Source: Spodoptera frugiperda
Lineage: Eukaryota; Arthropoda; Insecta; Lepidoptera; Noctuidae
DNA length: 64,000 nucleotides
Reading direction: 5' to 3'
Assembly: GCF_023101765.2 (NCBI RefSeq)
Contig: NC_064217.1
Coordinates: 7,351,788-7,415,787, forward strand
Shown: positions 13,001-22,767 of the stretch, one piece after another
Numbering within the stretch: the first letter of the stretch is position 1
Layout of the letters: every line of letters starts with the position of its first letter
Program-made: the position numbers and the translations under genes
The notes under the pieces: generated by a model
What the model was told of the DNA's origin: nothing
The model's database searches: none
Seen by the model: only the letters and a program-made list of their open reading frames with translations

Positions 13001-15720
13001 CGAGTAATATCTAATGATGAGACACATAATCCGTCCTCGATCGCCTCTCCGCTTATTGAGTTGGAATTTTCGATTAGTCTGTGATTGATTGAAGCAACTT
13101 CTCTTCGAACGACGTGCATTTTATGATCCGTTCTACTTCTTCGATCAGTACCTTTTATATAGTAAACGGACGAAATGAGATGCTACATTTGCTTTTTCAA
13201 GATAAAAGTAAGTTCTGCTACAAATCCTGTAAGTTTCTTCGCCACTCGAAGCAAACTTCCGTGTACTATTTTATCCGATATTCTAGGATTTTTTGCAGCT
13301 ACATTATACAGTTCTTTTGCTGCTTTGTTTTGAATTTTATTACTTGTTTTTAGGAGATTTTACGCATAATTTCAAAGTTTGTATACATTTTTATATGGAA
13401 ATGGATTTTGAGTAATTTAACTCGATTTTTGGGAATCAATCTAAAAATCTACGTAAACTACATCGCCCCAAAACGAAATAATAGAATAAATCTGAATAAA
13501 AAAAAATCTAGTTTATGTGATATTTTTGTTGAAATTTTCTATATACTGCGGAATATCTACACAAGCCTTAATGCAATTTGCGGTAATGTAATATCGCATC
13601 GGAGCCGCGTACGGTCGTCGAGCGCAGTACGATTCCAAACTTACCAACTACGTCATTGCTTCTAAAACACCAACGATCCTGGATTACAGTCACGCTTGTC
13701 TAATCACGTCGACAGATTGAAGATCACATTCTTACTTTGTAATCTGAAAGTATTTTAGAAGCCTCAAAGTCCTTGAAAGTAAAAGTATCCTTACTTAGAC
13801 TAGATACGTAAAGAATGTGGAGATTGAATCGAGATAAGCTTTTAGTTCATTACCCAATTCAGCCTTTTTTATCTGTTGCCAGGGAAAATGTCCCGCATTA
13901 AGAGGGTGACTTCATTCCGTTACTCACTTGAATTAAAGTACCGCTTTAGGTGAAATGCGTTACTGACAGCGCAATATAATATTTATGCCCAAATATACGA
14001 TGACATCTTCATAACGCACTTGGCAAATCCACCCCGAACATCCATTCGCTTAATAAGTTAAAAATACATTAAGTTAATAATTCAATATTTTTTCCCGTTG
14101 AAAACAAACCACTATTTCATTTTGTAAGCGCGAAAGCTGTAAGCTGAAATTTTTATGACTCCCAACGTCTGGCTACGTGGGAAATTTTTAAAAAGGTTTT
14201 TCAAATTTTCGTGATTCATCTTTGCATTCCCCGGTGACTGGGCACCATCATACGCGTATCTTTGTTTAACTTGCCACATTAAACATTTACCGTTCGTTCT
14301 TTGCAAACATTGTCCGTGATTTATTCGTTAACGTTAGGAATTTGTAGTAGCTTTGTAGCAGATACGTTTAATTAAAAATGATTGCTAAGCGAACATTTCA
14401 TATTTGATTTTCATACATCCACTTAATTTATAAACCGCGATAGATTTTATACGGCGAAAAACATTTCCCCACATTATGCTCGAGCAATTCCATAAAATAT
14501 TTTCTCGGGTAATTTATCGTTGGTAATTATTCGTCGAAACAACAAATTCGTGTGTTTCACTTTGATTCGATGTCGTCTGAATTTTATTTATGTGGTGGGC
14601 ATTTTTCCACAAAAGCACGCGAGGTCAGCTTAAGAGGGAGGAAACGACTTTGGCCTAATCCGCTGACTTTTATTTATTCAGTGAATTAATCTCACCGTGG
14701 TCGGGGGTGGGGACATTGGCCCTTATTTCCTGTCGGCTCGAGACGATACCAGGGTTTCTCGACTGCATGGGGTGATAAAAGTCTAGTCCGAGTATCTTGA
14801 CATGTGGGATTTATAGGCGTATCAAGTATCACCGCTGACCAGAATGTCACCAAGTTTTACGCTTTGACGAAACATTTTTGAGAAACACGTCCAAGAAGAA
14901 ACTTCTCTTGGCTCCAATTGGCTGAATTATATATGCACTTAAGCAAAGTCGTGTATTATAAATCTGTAAAGTTTAGACCGGTGCACCACGCAACAAAACT
15001 TTGTTTATTAAAACGTACACTACTCGTAGTACCATGGGAAATTTTCTTCGAAACCTTCTATGGCTTGTACAAACTTAGTAACTTTACATACTTATCCTAC
15101 TATTCATGAACTTAATGTTTATTGTGTACATATATCACTAAATATGGTAAATGGTGGTTATTTTTTAACACTATTAATTATTTATTTACTGTACAAAAAT
15201 GTTTTCAATAAAACGATTACCAGCTACCACTTTTCCTTTACTTACTCATAGAATGTTTATACAAAATTCCAAATGTATTACTATGGATTGACTGTCATGT
15301 AAAATTGTCTATCTCTCAAGAAATCTTTAACTAGATCAGTTATTGTAATCTTTACACTATTTCTTACTTATAACAAGTTAAACCTTCATTGCAAGATAAA
15401 AAAACTTTTAAAATGATATTCCTAACTGAGAAATTTCCTGGTAATAAGTACGTAACTCTCATATCAACAAGTCAAGTCAAACCACTGCAGGCAAACGGCT
15501 AGGATAGCTCACAGCTCACTTCTACAACTAACAACTTACACAGTTCTACTGACTCAAACACACAGATTTAACAAACTTCTCATTCCTTAGTAGAATTCTC
15601 TTTATATTGTCTTTTAAAGTTTCTGTTTGGTTTCAACGTAGAAGATGGATTCATTTGAGTTTTAATGAAGATATTATTGGCATATTTGCTTTGAAAATAT
15701 AGTTAATAATTAAACTAACT
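7001..15720. other. Long AT-rich non-coding stretch
   Basis: Roughly 8.7 kb without any shared repeat or convincing exon. GC-richer patches occur near 9540, 11880-11960, 13020-13100 and 14630-14810. These have the look of conserved non-coding blocks but no coding frame. The patch at 13040-13100 resembles one at 24175-24235 (see findings). Frames of 60-86 codons in this stretch lack motifs and splice context. Confidence 0.5.
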
Positions 15721-15724
15721 TTTT

Positions 15725-15872
15725 TTTTGACGTTTGGCCCCCATCTCCCCTGGTGATAAGCGATGATGCGGCCTACGTTGGAGCAAGTCTGCTTATAAGA
15801 AATTTATTCATTCGGGCGTTGAAGATGCCCAGGTACCCATCAGTAAACACAGACTCTGGCAAAGCAGTAGCC
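15725..15872. repeat. LINE/SINE-tail-like dispersed repeat fragment
   Basis: The segment holds CCCCCATCTCCCCTGGTGATAA, then GATGATGCGGCCTACGTTGGA and a stretch ending in ACACAGACTCTGGCAAAGCAG. Blocks of the type CCATCTC-CTGGTGATAAGTGATGATG are familiar from interspersed repeats of many moth genomes, where they sit in 3' tails of non-LTR elements. I recognise the motif type only; no second copy occurs in this window and I cannot assign a family. Confidence 0.55.
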
Positions 15873-16112
15873 TTTTACTGGTAAAGGATATGACAGCAAA
15901 ATAACAAAGGTAAGTTTGATTAATTGTATTTGACGATTGACAAAGTCTTGTCAGTGTACAGATTAAAAAGTATGACCAACAAAAATAACGAACGTGTTAT
16001 TTTTGAAATAAACAGAGAGACATATAAAATGTATTACAAAATGTCCCCTTATTTATGACGTGAAAACAAAAGATTACGTCAATTACAACGAGTTCCAAGT
16101 TCATAGTAAGCT

Positions 16113-16137
16113 GGGTCCTTAGACAAAGTAACATCGC
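16113..16137 (+). repeat. Left terminal inverted repeat of the Harbinger-type element
   Basis: Starts with GGGTCCTTAGACAAAGTAAC and pairs with the inverted right end. A direct copy of its inner part, TTAGCCAAAGTAACATCGC, occurs at 16196-16214 with one mismatch in 19, so the presumed transposase-recognition word is doubled at this end. Confidence 0.8.
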
Positions 16138-17280
16138 TTGGTAGCGAAACGATATCTAAAATCGTCATCGTCTCAACGATAACGACAAATATTTCTTAGC
16201 CAAAGTAACATCGCGATCGTTATCGTTGTGTCGAATCGATTATTCGCTAAAAAGCAAAAATATTGTTTATGGTAACGAAAATTTAGCTGTCAGTGTCACT
16301 AAAGAAGTTCAAATCGGATTATTCCCGCGAGTTATTACTGTTTTCGAATTTTACTGATAAGAATAAGTGAGTTGTTGGCCATCGCCGTACTTCGTGAGGG
16401 TGATGTTATCACAGTCAGCGACGTTGGAGTGCTGGGTGACGTCACGGGATCGGTACAGTGCCGGTGGTCGCCGCGCCGGTGGGCTTCAAGTGGTTGTGCT
16501 GCAATGTCCTTAGCCCAGACGTAAATATCCGAAAACTGCTGGGTTCAAGTGCTTCCCAAGAGAAATATGACTTTATTAGTTCAATTTCGAACTAGCCCTC
16601 GCATAAGACAGTCCACGTTATTTCTAGTAAGTAATATAGTCTTTGTTTTAAGTAGTCGTTTTACTTGAGTGAAATCATAGAAATAAAGAGTTGCTAAAGT
16701 ATTGTAAATTATAATAAAAACAAAACTTTATACTAGTAAGTAAGTGAATAGAGTATTATTATTCTAAATTGTTGTTTATATTAAGTTTTAATTATCATTA
16801 ACTTTGATATTAAGTTTTAGTCTTAATGATAATCCATATAGACTCATTTTTTATAAATTACTGGTGTTCTAATCTATTATAATTTTTAGTGATAGTGATG
16901 AAACATGGAATCAAGAGTGCGAACAAGTTCCCAACAATTGTCAACGCTGCTTGAGGATATGGCAAAGTAAGTAAATCCCAGTTGTATTCACTATGTAATG
17001 TACGAATGACGCAATCTTAACAATGAAGTACTTATACTGAATCTTTGTTTGTTTATGTTACAGTCATGGTGACCCGGCGAGGCCTCTTGCTGCATCACTA
17101 GGTTGGGTACGGTCAGCCCGACTGTGGACTGAACTGACAAACATATTGAATGCTGTTGGTGGTGGTGGCAGCAAGACTACAGACAAGTGATAAAAAGTAA
17201 GGATCTAATGAACATTTTTGGAAACACTGATGGTAGAGTGGCTAGCAAGCTATTTTCTAAAGGGTTTTGGATAAGTGGAC

Positions 17281-17323
17281 ACAAGCCAATTTTCATAACC
17301 ACAAGTTATGAAAATTGGCTTGT
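17281..17323. repeat. Perfect 19-bp inverted repeat (hairpin) in the intron
   Basis: ACAAGCCAATTTTCATAAC (17281-17299) is followed after a 5-base loop by its exact reverse complement (17305-17323). It lies in the presumed intron between Myb-like exons 2 and 3. Confidence 0.9.
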
Positions 17324-17458
17324 AATAATTTTCTCTGTTATAACTGGACTGGGGACTTTTTATAATTATAATAATGATGATCAATCTCTAACACCCATAG
17401 TAAGAAAGAAACAAGAAATGTTTATTGGCATATACCATAAAACATTTGCTTTCTTAGT

Positions 17459-17500
17459 TGTAAGTTTTCTTTTAAGCAAATATGTAAAAGAAAACTTACA
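17459..17500. repeat. Second perfect hairpin, 16-bp arms
   Basis: TGTAAGTTTTCTTTTA (17459-17474) and its exact reverse complement (17485-17500) flank a 10-base loop. It sits about 135 bp downstream of the 19-bp hairpin, within the same intron. Confidence 0.9.
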
Positions 17501-18388
17501 CTAAACTTACATTAAACTCCTTACTACAAAAATTCAAACAAGTACATATAATAGTATAGTACAAGCTATACTTTGGTGTCCAAACCCGCATGTTATTGTT
17601 ATTTTTCAAAAGTTCATGCCAATTTGGCTTTTTAATCTCATTTACACTTATAACATATACATAATTATATATTATACTTATAACTATGGACAAGACTATA
17701 GAAAAACTAGGATTTAATGTAAGTACTAGGTATACACCTTCAAGGGATCTGCTCAAAAATGAGCTACTTAATAGTCTCTAGTAGGTAGATGGCAAATAAA
17801 TAAATCGAAATGTTTTATAAAGCATTCTTAATAACATTAGTCAACCAAGTAACTTCACTTACATGAAAGACACCATTTAATTTTTTGATAAATTAGTTTT
17901 TAACTTGGTTAATCTGGTTATGAATTATTATTTATAAATATTACCTATTATATAAATTATGCATTAGTATTTATAAAAAATCTTATACATAAATATTTAA
18001 TATAAATAATATTTTTCCATCCATCAGGCGTGGTCCGCGGTTGAGTTCGCCAGCGACACCGCAGTCTGCTGTTTCTCCCGACCGTTTGAGCGACCTCCTT
18101 CGAGACAGCGGCAAGCGAGTAGCTAAAAAGCTAAGAGCACACAGCACCTGAAAATTATAATAATACAGATTTAGATTATGTGGTTTTATTTTTACTTACC
18201 TCTACAGCAGTTAATAAAGTATTTTGTCGTACCACAATATTTTTGTTATATAGTACCTATAATATATAAAACTAACCAGACGAATAATGCTTTAACTCAA
18301 GTTATTAGGATCAATAACCAACAACATAAGTATCTGGTTGCCTGCAATACCTATAATTATATTGTTTAATTAATGTAAAATTTCTTAC

Positions 18389-18499
18389 CTTTAGTTCCAG
18401 GGGAATCTCAGTAGAACCTTTTAATCGTGCATGAGCTTCTAGCTCCTTGCATAATTTCCTAAATGCTCTTTTATTAAGTGTTAGATGAAAAACAATTCA
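18389..18499 (-). pseudogene. HARBI1-like transposase, 5' exon remnant
   Basis: Read on the minus strand, 18496-18389 is open for 36 codons and includes FHLTLNKRAFRKLCKELEAH, followed by a Gly and an Ile-Pro-Leu-Glu-Leu-Lys block. This matches the N-terminal region of PIF/Harbinger transposases, where an F-R-L-(S/T)-...-F--LC-L motif is followed by an I-P---L motif. The exon ends at a consensus donor (AAG/GTAAGA). Immediately upstream in frame is TGA (18499-18497) where the family usually has a coding residue. Further minus-strand sequence up to about 18600 looks like decayed coding DNA without a start that reads through. No downstream exon with the DDE catalytic residues is present between here and the Myb-like gene, so the transposase is non-functional. 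It was transcribed convergently with the Myb-like gene. Confidence 0.65.
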
Positions 18500-18991
18500 G
18501 GCATTTCTCCAATTGTTTCCAATAGCCGTCGCTGATTTATCGGTTTTGACGCCTCTCCCAGGCGTTCTCATTGTGCACAGCCCACAATAAACGAAGAGAA
18601 TGCATTTTATAAATTATTTAACCTGCAGTAATGCCTCTAACATAAAATAAATACTCAAGAGTATGTCATCAACCAAGGTCAAAAATCAGCTGTAGAATGA
18701 AATCCGGCCATCTTGTGTCGATATTAGTCGATAACTACAACGTTTTAGCGTTCGTTTCGTTATCCTTAATGACGATCACGATCGAGGCGAAGACGAACAC
18801 TGAAAGTGCTGCTTGTCTACGCATTTGTATGGAGTAAACACGATAACGTTCGCTAACGTATTCGTTACTTTATGGTTTCGTTATGAAATGTTACATTGTC
18901 TACCAAATTGCGATAACGATGTCGATTGACCACGTGACTTAACGCAGCTCCATACATTTTAGACTTTTCTAACTTCGTTATCGTTTTTAAA

Positions 18992-19013
18992 TTGTTACTT
19001 TGTCTAAGGCCCC
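18992..19013 (-). repeat. Right terminal inverted repeat of the Harbinger-type element
   Basis: Plus-strand GTTACTTTGTCTAAGGCCCC is the inverse of the left end with one mismatch. A related word, GTTACATTGTCTA, lies about 100 bp further in, near 18890-18902, mirroring the doubled motif of the left end. Confidence 0.8.
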
Positions 19014-22000
19014 TGCGCTGTTTGTTTCAACGTTCGTATTTAGCTTCAGAAAGCCAAAAAGCAAAATAGAAGCAACACGATTGCGTGGGCTTAGCGGATT
19101 GGAATTCCATTCTTTATTCACACCACACTCCATTTTTAACTTAGCACGAAAGTACCGATAGACTTTTGTTGGAAACGGCAATCATTACTATCGTGAAAGC
19201 GTAGAATCGAGTAAATAGTTAACATAAGAACAGGATTAAATAAAGAACTGTATATATTTGATAATTAGACTTATATTTGCTTGGAGAGGGAAGTAAATAT
19301 TAATTTTGAAGACTCCAAGTTTCTCATCATCTATTTTATATCGATTTAAATTAGTCCATATAAAAAATCTAAATATAAATTTCAGAATTCCTATCACAAA
19401 ACCCAAAAGCAATACAAAAAAATTGTCCACAATTAATGTAATATCCCCGAATCAGTACAACAAAAACTATTTCCAACAAAAAAAAAACGAATTGAAAGCT
19501 TCGTTCTTTTTTTCCAAAAAAGAAACAATATTTCAGATTAAAACTGTAATCACAAAATTCTAAACTACTCGTATATTTGATACTAAAATTAACGATTCTA
19601 CGAATCGTCCACTGAATGGCTTGCTGTTGATATGTTTATTATTCCTATGTTCAGAAACATAGGAAAATCGATCGTGTAGCTATTTCCGAAAAAAGAACTT
19701 TTATTGCAACGCGTCGCTTTGATCGCGTGTGGTCCAAATTTCAATCGAAATGTAGTTGATTTTAAGATTATATTTTATTACTTGTTTGTTGTAGTTGTCT
19801 ACTGAATTGCTATTGATGGTTTCCTTACTGATCTTGGGAAGTTGGGGTGCTATTTTATTGAATAAATATTTGTTTCCTAAGCAATAAATAAATACGAAGT
19901 ACCTAGATGTAGGAAATGTGGATTCTTGACTATGCTACTTTTGTCCTAAGTGCAATTGTTAAGTCCAATTGGTAAGTAAGTGTTAGGATTAATAACATAA
20001 CATAACTGTTGAAAACTTGAACGCCTTGTTGGTTAAGTGGCTCGCTTTGACGAAAAAAAATATTTTATGTATTTTTTAATATGCGTATACTTTTCTATTT
20101 AGGTGCCAACTCTCAACTAAAAAGAATAAACATGTTTGATACCTAACATAATCACAATAATTTTGATGTCAAAAACACCGAGTCACGAAACAAAAAATTG
20201 CTGTATAACGGATTAAAATTGTGACCAAAAATGTTACCAAATCGCTGAGTAAAAATATTTGTACCCGTTACTCAAACACAGGAAACATTTACCTTTGTCC
20301 TAATGCCACGCACTTTATAAGTACCTAATAAAAGCATAACACTCATAAAATTGTTAATTAGACCGGAATTATGACCCTTAGTTACACGGACGGAGAGCAC
20401 AGAGTTGATTAATGAATTTATTCTTTGTTACACCGTCCTGCATGTTCCATGTTTTGAAATTCTAACGTGGATTGTTATTGACTTTTTTATTTAGGAAATG
20501 AGGTATTAATCGGGCAATGACGTCGTATTTGTGACTTGATTCAATCAGTCTTTTTTTTTTTACTTTAGTTCAAAAGTAAATTAACAATAGACGGACGTTG
20601 TTTCTTTTTTCAAATATTATAGGTAAGTTGTTTTTAAACGGTCTCTTCATAAATGTTTTCATCTTTCAAGTTGAATACAGCGACATCCATTGTCGGCGGA
20701 GTGAACTAAAGCATAACTTTCTAAGACGGAAGGAAGGTTATTTCCATAGAATAGCAAATTCAGTGGAACGTCTAATTTATGATTAATTCTGTAAAGTTTT
20801 ATCGTGGGACAGTACAACGGGTAAGCCAAAATCTATTGTTTTACTTAAAAGCCCGATTTACATACCAAAGCCCGCGAAGGAATTTCTAATAGAAGTTTTT
20901 GCATTTGTAACGAACCACAAAAATCAATAAGAATTAAATGAAGCGTGTTCAGAACTTCTAGACTAACTAGGGTTACAATGCTTTGTCAGTTTTGCAGTAA
21001 AAGTCTTGCTTTTGTTAACGTGGTTCATCCTTCAAAAACTTCGCTTAGTCATTTTATTGTTGAACATTTTATGACTGGCATTAAATATAATATCTCATAC
21101 GTAAATTTAAACTCAATTTAAAATCTTAAGATATTGTAATGCGAGCTATAAAGACTTAAGTTGACTTTCCTTTATTCAATGAATCGTTAAGACAGTGAGT
21201 TATAAAAAACTTGCAAATGTTGCATACAAAATATGTGTCAGAAATTTTCTGGTTTTAATCTGGCTGAGGCAACCTGTTCCCTTGAGATTTTGAATGCTGT
21301 TTTCGATATTAAACTTCCAAATTTTTGACGTCATTTTCTGAAGTTGGTTACATTTTAGGTCAGAACATTATATTTAAAAATATCAAGCTAATTTAAATAA
21401 TATCATTAAAAGAATTATATGCACTGCTGCTCATAGGTAACTGCATAAGGGAATATAATTAATACATATTCACTTAAAAAATATTGTGTAAATACCAAGG
21501 CGTCAGGTACTAATGCACATTATTCACTTGCTGTTGCAATAACCCAAATACACCGACAGGCTTGGAGCGTTGGTTTGCTTTAATTTGACAGGCGACTGCA
21601 TTTCTAATGGCAACATTAGCTTGAAAACCTGACCTATTTTCTCGCCAGACCACACTACCTCTCAGATGGTAAACCTTTAAATCAATTAAGTCCTAAAACT
21701 TGGTTACCCTACCATTGTGTTTGTGTTTGTTATTTTTACGCTAAAGGATAAAATAAACTTATGAATGATTGACTTGCGTAATGACATTGGAGAATTGATC
21801 AATGTATCAAATAGTCATTTTAAATTATTGAAACATCATATATTATTATGAAGTTTTATTTGCCAAATACCCATACGTTTTATTGTAGCACTCAATAAAA
21901 CGTGCGCAAGTAATCCAATACGTTAAGTTTGAGCATAAACTAGATCATTTGGCGCACACGAATTTAATTTACTCTTGTTACAGTTTTAAAATATGCTCGC

Positions 22001-22499
22001 GAAGCCAACTAAAATTTAATAAACAGTGAATAATTTAATTTAGTGTTACCACTCGTGCATGGAGGACGGCCAATAAAGGCGATTTTATGGGGTTTTTATT
22101 ATGATGCATAAACGTGAATCACCTATAATGGGAGCCATAATAATAAGAGAAAAATTACGCCTGGCACTCGACAAATATGAAATTATACATTTTTAAATAT
22201 GGGTGGCAAGAATAAACAAATAATTTACTGCTTCATCTCCAGGGCGGGATGCGCTCGCTTGAAATGAGGACACTTAAAAATTCATGATAATATGTACGTC
22301 GTAAATAGCTTACTATGATTCTGGACTGGTTGAATACTGAACTGTTTACTGCATACAAAAATGGAGAATTCGTTTAAAGAATAACCTTATTTTGTCTTTT
22401 ACTATTTTGACTGACTGCGCTATTTAAACTGGTCATTCGAATCGTGAATGTGAAATACAAATTAAATTAGGTTAGTAATGGTTGTTATTGTAGTTTAAG
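19014..22499. other. AT-rich non-coding stretch
   Basis: No shared repeats and no supported exon. It contains a small hairpin near 19643-19666 (TTCCTATGTT, 4-base loop, exact complement). The opposing frames around 19236-19563 are A/T-rich low-complexity translations with no family resemblance. Confidence 0.5.
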
Positions 22500-22767
22500 T
22501 GTGGGACGGCCATGCTTCGGCATGAATGGGCCAGCTCGACCGGAGTGATACCACGGCCTCACAGAAAACCGACGTGAAACAACGCTTGCGTTGTGTGAGT
22601 GAGGCCCAAATACGCTCTTTTCCAATCTTCCCAATTCCTCAAATAGTCTTAAATTCTTTACTCCCAAAAAGCAACGCACTTGTAACGCCTCTGGTGTTTT
22701 GGGTGTCCATGGACGCTGGCGATTGCTAACCATCGAGGTGATCCGTCAGCTCGTTTACCAGCTTATA
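22500..22767 (+). repeat. Family B dispersed repeat, copy 1
   Basis: The copy opens with GTGGGACGGCCATGCTTCGG, continues with CTCGACCGGAGTGATACCAC, CACAGAAAACCGACGTGAAA and a GCAACGCACTTGTAACGCC block, and ends with a tail of CCATCGAGGTGATCCGTCAG type. Full-length relatives lie at 59365-59655 (same strand) and 40262-40560 (opposite strand), and a tail fragment at 60738-60810. Opposite-strand open frames of 67-82 codons inside it are by-products of the repeat. The ACCATC-AGGTGATC--TC-GC-CGTTTACC tail is familiar in moth non-autonomous retroelements. Confidence 0.85.

Larger units (their letters stand above)
16905..18151 (+). pseudogene. Myb/SANT-like (zeste-like) protein gene of the Harbinger element, interrupted
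   Basis: Exon 1 (16905-16966) starts at ATG, encodes MESRVRTSSQQLSTLLEDMA and ends at a consensus donor (AA/GTAAGT). Exon 2 (17064-17196) follows a good pyrimidine-rich acceptor ending in CAG. It encodes GDPARPLAASLGWVRSARLW, then TELTNILNAVGGGGSKTTDK. The phase joins exactly (AA + T = Asn). This is the N-terminal trihelix of the Myb/SANT-like or zeste-type DNA-binding family, in which Arg-Leu-Trp and Asp-Lys-Trp are landmark residues. At the Asp-Lys-Trp position a TGA stop appears, as if one G of TGG were lost; the next bases would read Ile-Lys before a donor (AAAAA/GTAAGG). A third likely exon (18028-18151) follows ATCCATCAG and encodes 40 residues including SPDRLSDLLRDSGKRVAKKL before TGA. 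Its frame does not join exon 2 directly, so an exon is missing or another shift exists. Known family role: partner that binds element DNA and helps recruit the transposase. Confidence 0.7.
16113..19013. mobile_element. Degenerate PIF/Harbinger-type DNA transposon
   Basis: A 2.9 kb element bounded by near-identical terminal inverted repeats: the left end reads GGGTCCTTAGACAAAGTAAC and the reverse complement of the right end reads GGGGCCTTAGACAAAGTAAC, one mismatch in 20. The terminal motif recurs just inside both ends (16196-16214 and about 18890-18902), and CGATAACG/CGTTATCG words cluster in both subterminal regions. Inside lie a Myb/SANT-like gene on + and a HARBI1-like transposase fragment on -, the two-gene plan known for PIF/Harbinger elements. 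The 3-bp flanks (GCT left, TGC right) are not identical, so a clean target-site duplication is not visible; the ends may have decayed or my boundary may be off by a base or two. The catalytic core is missing, so the copy is non-autonomous. Confidence 0.8.

Noticed and set aside
17187..17504. 105-codon plus-strand frame inside the Harbinger element
   Set aside because: It covers the exon 2 donor and both intron hairpins; its translation has no family resemblance and reflects AT-rich intron sequence.
22485..22733. Open frames on both strands
   Set aside because: They lie wholly within family B repeat sequence and are not conserved as frames in the other copies.
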